Under the pieces are notes generated by a model. It was not told the DNA's origin, ran no database searches, and worked only from the letters and a program-made list of their open reading frames with translations. Positions 7,078-12,811 of a stretch of 13,354 nt of DNA are shown here, one piece after another. The DNA is from Actinomycetes bacterium. GTDB taxonomy: Bacteria > Actinomycetota > Acidimicrobiia > Acidimicrobiales > UBA8190. The stretch covers positions 1-13,354 of the forward strand of contig JAJZYI010000056.1 in assembly GCA_021798135.1 (NCBI GenBank). The letters are read 5' to 3'. Within the stretch, counting starts at the first letter, position 1. Every line of letters starts with the position of its first letter. The position numbers were made by a program, and so were the translations under genes.

Positions 7078-7107
7078 CAATCCAGAATTTCTGGATTGAA
7101 TTCTGGA
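7078..7107. promoter_or_regulatory. 21-bp perfect palindrome plus extra half-site
   Basis: Arms CAATCCAGAA and TTCTGGATTG flank a single T (7078-7098). A further TTCTGGA follows at 7101-7107, 12 bp after the previous TTCTGGA. Such an AT-rich exact dyad is out of place in this GC-rich DNA and looks like a protein-binding site, for example an operator or a recombination accessory site near the island's left end. Confidence 0.5.
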
Positions 7108-7162
7108 TCGCGGACCCCACCGGTGTCGGTACACCGTTGGGGGGACTCGCACACGGTGCGGA

Positions 7163-7348
7163 TCGGTCTTCGTCCACTGCGTTCGCTGCGAGAGCCGCAC
7201 CCCGTCGGTGGCCGTCGCCTGGTTGATGCGCCACCACGGCCTCGACCTGGAGACGGCCCTTCGCGAGGTGAGGATGGCCATCCCTGACACGCAGATCAAC
7301 CCGACCCTGCTCGCCGCGCTCGAGAAGCTCTCAACCGCGTCCCCCTGA
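7163..7348 (+). pseudogene. C-terminal remnant of a dual-specificity / tyrosine phosphatase
   Basis: Read from 7163 to the TGA at 7346-7348, the frame gives SVFVHCVRCESRTPSVAVAW followed by LMRHHGLDLETALREVR and a short tail. H-C-x5-R-T is the phosphatase signature loop (Cys codon 7178-7180, Arg 7196-7198), and the following helix SVAVAWLMRHHG matches dual-specificity phosphatases. A Cys stands where the loop normally has a small residue or Gly. The frame is closed by a TGA at 7097-7099 and offers no credible start. Another frame reads GLAHGADR just before the loop, as expected for the preceding helix, so a frameshift plus truncation is likely. The N-terminal half, including any general-acid Asp, is missing. 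Confidence 0.6.
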
Positions 7349-7421
7349 CCCTCAACGTCCGTCGTCGCCCGATGGAGGGGCGGACTGCGGAGGTCAACTC
7401 GTGTGAGTCGGTCGTTCCTGA

Positions 7422-7841
7422 TCAAGGGGCGATCCGCCGAGGAACGATCTTGAGGTGGTCTTCTCCGAGAGCCCGAACATGGGCGTAGTCGGTTGCGTCG
7501 AAGGTGGTCATCCACGGCTTGCGCAGGCCCGTGATGACTGCGATCGCCGGTCCGGGCAGCCCGCGGCGCTGCAGCTCCTGAGGCTCCGCATTCTCGAGGA
7601 TGCAGAAGAGGCGGAACTGCTCGCGCTTCGGACCTTGCGTTCGCACCTCGTAGTACCCGCCCATGTCGCCGTGCATGGCCTCCCACCGACCACCCCCCGA
7701 GAACTTCGGTGGTGGGGCCTCGGCGACGGCATCGAGCACGGCCAGGAACTGGGCTCTCACCTTCAGAGGGCAGCCGTCGAGGAATTCGTCCGTGGGAACC
7801 CGCTCGTCCGCCGTCTTGTAGAAGACGATGTCCCACGCCAC
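7422..7841 (-). CDS. toxin of a type II TA system, phage-derived Gp49-like (HigB/RelE superfamily)
   Basis: 139 aa from GTG 7841. The pattern is VAWDIVFYKT...PTDEFLDGCP (5-24), a helix with RAQFLAVLDAVAEAP (29-43), then RWEAMHGDMGGYYEVRTQG (52-70), REQFRLFCILEN (73-84), AIAVITGLRKPW (99-110) and a C-terminal helix with DYAHVRAL (118-125). This strand order with G-x-YEVR, FRLF and G-x-xK is the Gp49-like toxin signature. Relatives are ribosome-dependent mRNA endonucleases that arrest growth. Arg67, Arg77 and Lys108 are candidate functional residues. It lies 35 nt after the Xre gene on the same strand, so it is probably co-transcribed and neutralised by that product. A GGGGG run 8-12 nt upstream is the only ribosome-site candidate. 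Confidence 0.82.
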   Translation of the reverse strand: MAWDIVFYKTADERVPTDEFLDGCPLKVRAQFLAVLDAVAEAPPPKFSGGGRWEAMHGDMGGYYEVRTQGPKREQFRLFCILENAEPQELQRRGLPGPAIAVITGLRKPWMTTFDATDYAHVRALGEDHLKIVPRRIAP

Positions 7842-7876
7842 AGGGACGCCCCCGTGCTCGCTCGACGTGCCGGACG

Positions 7877-8260
7877 TCAGGCAGCCGAAGAGGAGCGACT
7901 GGTCTTGCGCTGCCTGGTCGCCGGCGGTCGGTCCCCGGTCGTCACCTCGAGCCGCGCCCCCAGCGCGCTGGCGATGGCGGCGATCGTCTTCAGCTCGGGG
8001 TTGACCTCCGCCGTGAAAAGGCGCCGGACCGTGGAAGGGTTCCGTCCGATCAGCCGTGCAAGTTCCGCCTTCGAGACACCCGACGACTCCCGCAGGGAGT
8101 CGAGCTGGCGCATGATGGCATCCACCTGCGCGATCTCAGCTCGCATGCGCCGGTACTCGGCCTCGAAGGCGGGATCCCGAAGTTCGCGGGCGCGACGACG
8201 CTCGTAATGGCCGGTGTCGAGCGTCTCGGTGGAACCCGAGTGCTTCCGGGAAGCAGGCAT
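7877..8260 (-). CDS. Xre-family HTH antitoxin paired with the Gp49-like toxin
   Basis: 127 aa from ATG 8260, with AAGGA upstream. Residues 1-30 are charged and probably flexible. 31-57 (AFEAEYRRMRAEIAQVDAIM) is a long amphipathic helix. 58-105 is an Xre/Cro helix-turn-helix: SGVSKAELARLIGRNPSTVRRL, then NPELKTIAAIASALGARLEV. The tail is basic and Ser-rich. It would bind the toxin and repress its own operon through the 41-bp palindrome 39 nt upstream. The antitoxin comes first, whereas higBA loci usually place the toxin first. The frame continues upstream through the operator and the tRNA region, which is not coding. Confidence 0.85.
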   Translation of the reverse strand: MPASRKHSGSTETLDTGHYERRRARELRDPAFEAEYRRMRAEIAQVDAIMRQLDSLRESSGVSKAELARLIGRNPSTVRRLFTAEVNPELKTIAAIASALGARLEVTTGDRPPATRQRKTSRSSSAA

Positions 8261-8298
8261 TCGTAGTCCTTGTTGCAAGCAGCTGGAACTGCAGGCGT

Positions 8299-8339
8299 GT
8301 ATCACCTGTGGTACACAACGAGTGTAGCACAGGTGATAC
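8299..8339. promoter_or_regulatory. 41-bp two-site palindromic operator of the TA operon
   Basis: Arms of 18 bp (8299-8316 and 8322-8339) are reverse complements with one mismatch (8311 against 8327), separated by AACGA. Each arm is itself a dyad, GTATCACCTGTGGTAC on the left and GTAGCACAGGTGATAC on the right, with half-site GTATCAC. The site-to-site distance is 25 bp, compatible with two Xre dimers binding side by side. On the minus strand TACACT inside the centre is a possible -10 for the antitoxin gene. Confidence 0.75.
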
Positions 8340-8477
8340 GAAAGCCCACCTCGCATCAGACGGTGAACGCCCACGTCCTTGGGTCGGACCCGGCCACGCC
8401 ACCGTCGGCAGGCGCCCCCGCGACAGCAGACAGTGGCAGGACGGTCTCGCGGGTTGGATCGCCTCCAGGGCGAAGCA

Positions 8478-8507
8478 GGGGCCAGGCAGCTCGCGCTGCC
8501 CGACCCC
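8478..8507 (-). terminator. GC hairpin downstream of tRNA-Ser
   Basis: GGCAGC-TCGC-GCTGCC (8485-8500) forms a 6-bp stem with a four-base loop, extended by GGGG/CCCC across a 3x3 internal loop. It lies about 40 nt past the tRNA 3' end in the tRNA's direction, suiting a tRNA terminator, though no U-run follows. The rest of 8340-8544 holds no gene. Confidence 0.4.
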
Positions 8508-8544
8508 CGTTCTCTCAGGACTGGGGTTGAACAAGGACTACTGG

Positions 8545-8600
8545 GCGGAGGAGGTGGGATTCGAACCCACGGTGGCCTTGCGACCACAACGGTTTTCGAG
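8545..8600 (-). repeat. attachment-site-like repeat inside tRNA-Ser (right end of island)
   Basis: Direct-repeat partner of 6929-6984. It is contained in the functional tRNA gene apart from its last base. The match ends at 8600, the first base of the anticodon loop. Confidence 0.82.
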
Positions 8601-8632
8601 ACCGTCCGATTCGTCCGCTCTCGCACTCCTCC
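8546..8632 (-). tRNA. tRNA-Ser, anticodon CGA
   Basis: 87 nt. Acceptor GGAGGAG pairs with CTCCTCC and discriminator G73 follows. The D-stem is CGA/TCG with GG in the loop. The anticodon stem ACGGT/ACCGT carries loop CTCGAAA, giving CGA and decoding UCG. A long variable arm with a GTGG/CCAC stem is a serine-type feature, and the T-arm is GTGGG-TTCGAAT-CCCAC. CCA is not encoded (GCCC follows). Its 3' half is duplicated at 6929-6984. tadA lies upstream of its 5' end on the same strand, across the repeat arrays. Confidence 0.96.
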
Positions 8633-8701
8633 AACGGCGACCCGCCCGCCGGCAGCCCGAGAGCGGGGATGCCGGCGACCCGAGCGGAATGCCGCCAGGG
8701 C

Positions 8702-8707
8702 AGCATA
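8702..8707 (-). promoter_or_regulatory. possible -10 (TATGCT) for tRNA-Ser
   Basis: On the minus strand TATGCT fits TANNNT about 70 nt before the tRNA 5' end. No convincing -35 is seen at 16-18 nt, so this is tentative. Confidence 0.3.
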
Positions 8708-8797
8708 GGCGAACCGGACCCACGCTTGGGCCGGTCCGGCCGGTCGGGCGGCCCCGCTGACCGGAGCCGGCGGGGCACTCGTGCCGGGGGCCCCCGG

Positions 8798-8977
8798 ACC
8801 CATCGCGTCCTGTGGCGGCCCGGCCGGCGGGCCGCGGGTGCCGGCTCGCGGGGGGTCCCCAGACCCATCGCGTCCTGTGGCGGCCCGACCGGCGGGCCGC
8901 GGGTGCCGGCTCGCGGGGGGTCCCCGGACCCATCGCGTCCTGTGGCGGCCCGGCCGGCGGGCCGCGGTTGCCGGCTC
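8798..8977. repeat. 65-bp tandem repeat array, each unit with a hairpin
   Basis: Units start at 8798, 8863 and 8928 with ACCCATCGCGTCCTGTGGCG. The third is cut short near 8977. Each unit contains GCGGCCCG-loop-CGGGCCGC (first at 8815-8835), an 8-bp stem with a GCCGG or ACCGG-type loop (the second copy has one changed base), and a GGGGGGTCCCC tract. It occupies most of the 438-bp gap between tRNA-Ser and tadA, where no gene is seen. Confidence 0.92.
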
Positions 8978-9088
8978 GGCCCGCCTCCGGGCGGCCCGCC
9001 TCCGGGTCAGCCCGGCCGCCGGTCGGCCCGCCTCCGGGTCAGCCCGGCCGCCGGTCGGCCCGCCTCCGGGTCAGCCCGGCCGCCGGTC
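8978..9088. repeat. 32-bp tandem repeat array running into the tadA stop codon
   Basis: Three exact 32-bp units start at 8993, 9025 and 9057 (GGCCCGCCTCCGGGTCAGCC...), after a 15-bp partial unit at 8978. The rightmost unit contains the tadA stop codon and its last five sense codons, so the array looks like serial duplication of the gene's end and trailer. Confidence 0.93.
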
Positions 9089-9556
9089 GGCGAAGAACGT
9101 GGCCAGCAGCTCGCCGCACTCGTCGGCCAGCACGTCAGGCGTGACCGGCATCTCGTGGTTGAGGCGGGGATCGGCGCACAGGTTGTAGAGCGATCCGCAG
9201 GCACCCGCCTTCGGGTCCGCCGCGCCGAACACCACCCGGCCGACGCGTGCCGCCAGCGCGGCGCCGGCGCACATCGGGCAGGGCTCGAGCGTGGCGACCA
9301 GCGTCGCCTCCGTGAGCCGCCAGCCACCTGCAACGGCGGCGGCGTCACGCAGCGCGAGCAGCTCGGCGTGGGCGGTGGGGTCGCCGGTCAGCTCGCGCTC
9401 GTTGTGCCGGCTGGCGACCACCCGGCCGTCGAGCAGCACCACGGCGCCGACCGGCACGTCCCCGTGCCCGGTGGCCCGCCGGGCCTCGTCCAGAGCCTGC
9501 TGCATCGCCACCCGGAGCGCGGCGTCCTCCGCCGCCGCGGCGTCACCCGTGCTCAT
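9071..9556 (-). CDS. tadA: tRNA-specific adenosine deaminase TadA
   Basis: 161 aa from ATG 9556 (a GTG directly before it at 9559 is an alternative). Zinc deaminase motifs are complete: HAE at 63-65 (His63 ligand, Glu65 proton shuttle) and PCxxC at 92-96 (Cys93, Cys96). Flanking signatures HNERELTGDPTAHAELLALR and GAADPKAGACGSLYNL are those of TadA, which converts A34 to inosine in tRNA-Arg(ACG). The C-terminal FFADRRPG is complete. The stop codon lies in a tandem repeat unit. The ribosome site is weak (AGGG 5 nt before the ATG). On the same strand, across about 440 bp of repeats, lies tRNA-Ser. Confidence 0.95.
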   Translation of the reverse strand: MSTGDAAAAEDAALRVAMQQALDEARRATGHGDVPVGAVVLLDGRVVASRHNERELTGDPTAHAELLALRDAAAVAGGWRLTEATLVATLEPCPMCAGAALAARVGRVVFGAADPKAGACGSLYNLCADPRLNHEMPVTPDVLADECGELLATFFADRRPG

Positions 9557-9729
9557 CACACCCTGCCGTGCCCATGGCGATCACCAACCTCCCGGTCTGG
9601 GGCGACCGGCCGCGTCCGGCGGTGCCTCCGTGCTCGATACCATCGCCTGAGCCGAGCGTCCGGTGCCAGCCCGCACGTGCCCGACCGCGGGCCCTCGGGC
9701 GGTGAGGCCGGAGAGGGCGAGGAGACGGA

Positions 9730-10035
9730 GTGGCCGAGCACACCCTGCACACCCCCGGCGCCGCTGCACGCGCGGCCGCCCCGGCGGCCTCCGCCCCTGT
9801 CGGGCGGCGACCGGCGCCTGCCGCCTCCTTCGCCGGGCTCCTGCCGCCGCGTGCCAGCATGGCACCCGTGTCCCCGCCGAGCCTCGCTGCCCCGATCCGC
9901 ACCGTGGTCGCCGTCGCCGGTGTCGCCCCCGTCCCGATCCGCGCCGTGGCCGGTGTCGCCCCCGTCCCGATCAGCGCCGTGGCCGGTGTCGCCCCCGTCC
10001 TCACCCGGGCCGCTGCCGGCGGAGGCCGCCGGTGA
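9730..10035 (+). CDS. small Ala/Pro-rich protein of unknown function, coupled to the PBP2 gene
   Basis: 101 aa, not recognised as any family. Support for coding: GAGGAG at 9719-9724 sits 5 nt before GTG 9730, third codon positions are almost all G or C, and its TGA overlaps the PBP start in GTGA (10032-10035), a coupling arrangement. The composition is dominated by Ala, Pro, Val and Arg. Residues 60-96 are three 11-residue repeats (AVAGVAPVPIR type) arising from 33-bp DNA repeats. No signal peptide or membrane segment is clear. It may act as a leader ORF that sets PBP2 translation, or may be non-functional. Confidence 0.45.
   Translation: MAEHTLHTPGAAARAAAPAASAPVGRRPAPAASFAGLLPPRASMAPVSPPSLAAPIRTVVAVAGVAPVPIRAVAGVAPVPISAVAGVAPVLTRAAAGGGRR
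9916..10014 (+). repeat. 33-bp tandem repeat, three copies
   Basis: GCCGGTGTCGCCCCCGTC recurs at 9916, 9949 and 9982, an exact 33-bp period that stays in frame within the small ORF before the PBP2 gene. The last copy diverges after its first half. Confidence 0.88.
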
Positions 10036-12641
10036 GCCGACGCCGCCCGCTGTTCCGCACGAGCGTGCTCGACCGGCTCGCCCGGGCCGGCGGGTCCCCG
10101 GGCGGCGGCCGGTGGGCCCAGCGCCGCCGGCAGTCGCTGTCGCGCCTGCACTTCAGGGACAAGCGCACCGGCGTGCGGCGCGTCGTCCCCACCGGACCGC
10201 CGTCGCCGGCCCGGCCCAAGGTCCGCCTGCAGATGCTCGGGGCCGTCGTCCTGGTGCTCTTCTCGCTGATGGTCGTGCGGCTCTGGTACCTGCAGGTGCT
10301 GAACACCAAGTCGCTGACCAACGCCGTGACCGCCCAGGCGTACCGGACCAGCCAGCTCGCCGCGCCCCGCGGCGTGATCGTGGACCGCAACGGGGTGCCG
10401 CTGGTCCAGAACCAGGCGGAGGAGGAGATCACCCTCAGCCAGGCCGACGCGCAGCAGCACCCGGCCGTCATCGGCGCCCTGGCCGCGCTCACCGGGCAGA
10501 GCGCCGCCGCCATCGACACGGCCCTGGCCAACCCCCAGTACACGCCGTACCAGCAGATCCCCGTCGCCCGCAACGTGGGCGTGGACGTCCTGACCACCCT
10601 CGCCCAGCACAGCTCGGCGTTCCCCGGGGTGCACGCCCAGGCGGTCTCCATCCGCTCCTACCCCTACGGCACGACCGCCGCCCACCTCCTCGGCTACGTC
10701 ACCCAGATCAGCCCCGCCGAGCTCAAGGCCTACAAGAGCCAGGGCTACCAGCCCGGCGACCAGTTCGGGCAGAGCGGCATCGAGGCCGAGTACCAGCAGT
10801 ACCTGCGCGGCACGCCCGGCACCCAGCTGGTCGAGGTCGACGCCCAGGGCAACTCCGTGGGCGTCGCCAAGAGCACCCCGGCCAAGCCCGGCGACACGGT
10901 GGTGCTCAACGTCGACCTGCACCTGCAGCAGGCGCTCGACCAGGCCCTCGCCAGCGAGATCCAGACGCTGCACCACAACGGGTTCGCCGCCCCGTCGGGC
11001 GCGGCGGTGGTGATGGACCCCAACAACGGCCACGTGCTCGCCATGGCGTCGTACCCCACCTACAACCCGTCGGTGTGGGCCGGCGGCATCAGCCAGGCCA
11101 ACTACCAGGCCCTCACCTCGTCGCAGAGCCACGAGCCGCTCATCAACCGGGCCATCGCCGGCCTCTACACCCCCGGCTCCACCTTCAAGCTGGCCACCGC
11201 CTCGGCCGCGCTCCAGGACGGGCTGTTCCCGACCTACGGCACCTACGACGACAGCAACGGCCGGTTCACCATCCCCAACTGCACCGCGGGGCTGTGCACC
11301 CTGCACAACTCGGGCTACGAGGTCGGCGGCGTGCTCACCATGAGCAAGGCCATCTCGATGTCGGACGACGTCTTCTTCTACAACCTCGGCTACCAGTTCT
11401 GGATCAACCGCCAGAAGTACGGCGAGGACGCCATCCAGCAGTACGCCAACGCCTACTCGCTCGGCCAGGGCACCGGCATCGACCTGCCGGGGGAGCAGCC
11501 CGGCTTCGTCGACAGCCCCCAGGTGGAGCAGAAGCTCCACCAGCAGTACCCCACGGCCTACCCCTACCCGCAGTGGTACGCCGGCAACAACATCGAGATG
11601 GCGTTCGGCCAGGGCGCCACCATCATCACGCCGATCGAGCTGGCCGACGCCTACTCGACCTTCGCCAACGGCGGCACCCGCTACCAGCCCGAGGTGGCCA
11701 ACGCCATCGTCGGGCCGAACGGCAAGGTCGTCAAGCGGTTCGCCCCCAAGGTCGTCGGGCACGTCAACCTGGCTCCCCAGAACCGCCAGGTGATGCTCAC
11801 GGGCTTCGAGGGGGCGGTGTCGAGCCCGATCGGCACCGCCTACGGCACCTTCCAGGGCTTCCCGCTCAGCCAGCTGCAGGTCGCCGGCAAGACCGGCACC
11901 GCGTCGGTGCACACCGCGTCGGGTGCCTCGCTGGCGCCGAACTCCCTGTTCGTCGGGTTCGCTCCGGCCACCCACCCGAAGTACGTCATCGCCAGCGTGA
12001 TCAGCCAGGCCGGCTTCGGCGCCAGCGGCAGCGCCTACGTGGTGCGCAACCTGTTCAGCTACCTGCTCGCCCACCACATGACCCTGCCACCGGTCAACCT
12101 GCAGGCGGCCGCCACCGGCGCCACCGGCGCCAGCAGCTCGCCGACCGGCGCCGCGGGTTCCACCGGCTCGGCGGGCTCGGCGAAGCCGTCGGGCGCGTCG
12201 TCGGCGGGGCCGTCCGGCTCGGCCGGCTCGTCGCCGCCTCCGACGTCGTCCGGTCCGTCGTCACCTCCGGCGTCGTCGGGCACCTCCTCGTCGCCTCCGA
12301 GGTCGTCGGGGTCGTCGCCTCCGGGGTCGTCGGGGTCGTCAGCGCCACCCGGGTCGTCGGGCTCGACGGGGTCGAGCGGCACGTCGCCACCGGCGCGGGG
12401 CGGCACCTCGGGGGGCACGACCGGCACTGCCAGCACCGGCACTGCCAGCACCGGCACTGCCAGCGCCGGCACTGCCAGCGCGCCGGCGCCGGGGCGGTCC
12501 TCGGCCGTGGCGACGTCGAGCCGCCGGGCAGCCAGCCGGACCGCGACCGGCGTCCCCTACCTGGCCGCCCTGCCCACGGCCGTGTCGGGCGCCGGCGGCG
12601 GCACCGACCGGCCGCGCCCGCCGTCACCGCCCGCCGGGTGA
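10032..12641 (+). CDS. mrdA: penicillin-binding protein 2-like peptidoglycan D,D-transpeptidase (class B PBP) with long Ser/Gly/Pro tail
   Basis: 869 aa from GTG 10032, with GGAGG at 10021-10025. Residues 1-65 are a basic cytoplasmic region. 66-88 (LQMLGAVVLVLFSLMVVRLW) is the membrane anchor. The dimerisation domain starts with RGVIVDRNG (113-121). The transpeptidase domain carries S383-TFK, S444-D-D in the SxN position and K620-T-G-T, so the active site looks complete. GQSGIEAEYQQYLRG (246-260) is PBP2-like. Cys417 and Cys422 lie outside the membrane and could pair. It cross-links peptidoglycan and normally partners a RodA-type glycosyltransferase, but no rodA or mre gene is in the window, so it may be a second paralogue. 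Residues about 692-869 form an extracellular low-complexity tail, absent from ordinary PBP2, possibly cell-wall spanning. Confidence 0.92.
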   Translation: MSRRRPLFRTSVLDRLARAGGSPGGGRWAQRRRQSLSRLHFRDKRTGVRRVVPTGPPSPARPKVRLQMLGAVVLVLFSLMVVRLWYLQVLNTKSLTNAVTAQAYRTSQLAAPRGVIVDRNGVPLVQNQAEEEITLSQADAQQHPAVIGALAALTGQSAAAIDTALANPQYTPYQQIPVARNVGVDVLTTLAQHSSAFPGVHAQAVSIRSYPYGTTAAHLLGYVTQISPAELKAYKSQGYQPGDQFGQSGIEAEYQQYLRGTPGTQLVEVDAQGNSVGVAKSTPAKPGDTVVLNVDLHLQQALDQALASEIQTLHHNGFAAPSGAAVVMDPNNGHVLAMASYPTYNPSVWAGGISQANYQALTSSQSHEPLINRAIAGLYTPGSTFKLATASAALQDGLFPTYGTYDDSNGRFTIPNCTAGLCTLHNSGYEVGGVLTMSKAISMSDDVFFYNLGYQFWINRQKYGEDAIQQYANAYSLGQGTGIDLPGEQPGFVDSPQVEQKLHQQYPTAYPYPQWYAGNNIEMAFGQGATIITPIELADAYSTFANGGTRYQPEVANAIVGPNGKVVKRFAPKVVGHVNLAPQNRQVMLTGFEGAVSSPIGTAYGTFQGFPLSQLQVAGKTGTASVHTASGASLAPNSLFVGFAPATHPKYVIASVISQAGFGASGSAYVVRNLFSYLLAHHMTLPPVNLQAAATGATGASSSPTGAAGSTGSAGSAKPSGASSAGPSGSAGSSPPPTSSGPSSPPASSGTSSSPPRSSGSSPPGSSGSSAPPGSSGSTGSSGTSPPARGGTSGGTTGTASTGTASTGTASAGTASAPAPGRSSAVATSSRRAASRTATGVPYLAALPTAVSGAGGGTDRPRPPSPPAG
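12421..12480 (+). repeat. 15-bp tandem repeat, four copies, in the PBP2 tail
   Basis: CCGGCACTGCCAGCA/G is repeated at 12421, 12436, 12451 and 12466, encoding a TGTAS/AGTAS pentapeptide repeat in the low-complexity extracellular tail. The exact period suggests slippage-driven length variation without frameshift. Confidence 0.92.
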
Positions 12642-12710
12642 CCACCGTCGCACCGGGACCACCGGTCGGCTGACCGCCGGCGGCGCCGGAGGCGGCGGCT
12701 TGCTCTCGAC

Positions 12711-12729
12711 GTGGCCCGGAACGGGCCGC
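12711..12729. terminator. GC hairpin between convergent genes (first)
   Basis: GTGGCCCG-GAA-CGGGCCGC is an 8-bp stem with one G-T pair and a 3-nt loop, about 70 nt past the PBP2 stop. It could serve either strand. No U-tract is present. Confidence 0.35.
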
Positions 12730-12743
12730 GGGCCGGCCACCGT

Positions 12744-12780
12744 CACACCGGGCGGCGCCTGCCGGGCGACCGCCGGTGTG
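12744..12780. terminator. GC hairpin between convergent genes (second)
   Basis: CACACCGGGCGG and CCGCCGGTGTG pair over 11 bp with one bulged base around a 14-nt loop. It lies 30 nt beyond the stop of the minus-strand AhpD-like gene. The 170-bp gap 12642-12811 holds no gene, and these two dyads are its only structure. Confidence 0.4.
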
Positions 12781-12811
12781 CCCGCTGCGCGGGTGGTCCT
12801 GAGCGCCCCCG

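Larger units (their letters stand above)
6985..8600. mobile_element. putative tRNA-Ser-integrated mini-island carrying a toxin-antitoxin operon
   Basis: The 1,616-bp interval is set by direct repeats of the tRNA-Ser 3' half at 6929 and 8545, the arrangement left when a tyrosine recombinase inserts an element into a tRNA gene and the element rebuilds the tRNA end. Repeat identity begins exactly at the 5' edge of the anticodon loop, a usual crossover zone. Base composition drops inside: 33 of 60 bases are G/C at 7081-7140 and 32 of 60 at 8281-8340, against clearly higher flanks. Contents: phosphatase remnant, AT-rich palindrome and toxin-antitoxin pair. No integrase, excisionase or replication gene is visible, so it is either a decayed element or one mobilised in trans. 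Confidence 0.7.

Noticed and set aside
7455..8207. 250-codon plus-strand frame across the TA operon
   Set aside because: It is antisense to two well-supported genes, with no recognisable domain and a composition of mirror type.
6985..8545. Integrase or excisionase gene in the island
   Set aside because: All frames were read and no recombinase motifs or uncovered long frame were found. The interval is filled by the phosphatase remnant and the TA genes.
8261..8803. N-terminal extension of the antitoxin upstream of ATG 8260
   Set aside because: The extension would translate the operator, the tRNA-Ser region and the repeat edge. The ribosome site and start are at 8260.
8798..9088. CRISPR array
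   Set aside because: Units abut directly with no unique spacers, and no cas genes are present. They are simple tandem repeats.
9543..12077. 844-codon minus-strand frame across the PBP2 gene
   Set aside because: It is an antisense shadow caused by high third-position GC. The opposite strand has all PBP motifs.
8669..12673. 1334-codon plus-strand frame
   Set aside because: It crosses two tandem arrays, tadA antisense and the PBP2 gene out of frame. The composition is Arg/Pro/Gly-rich shadow.
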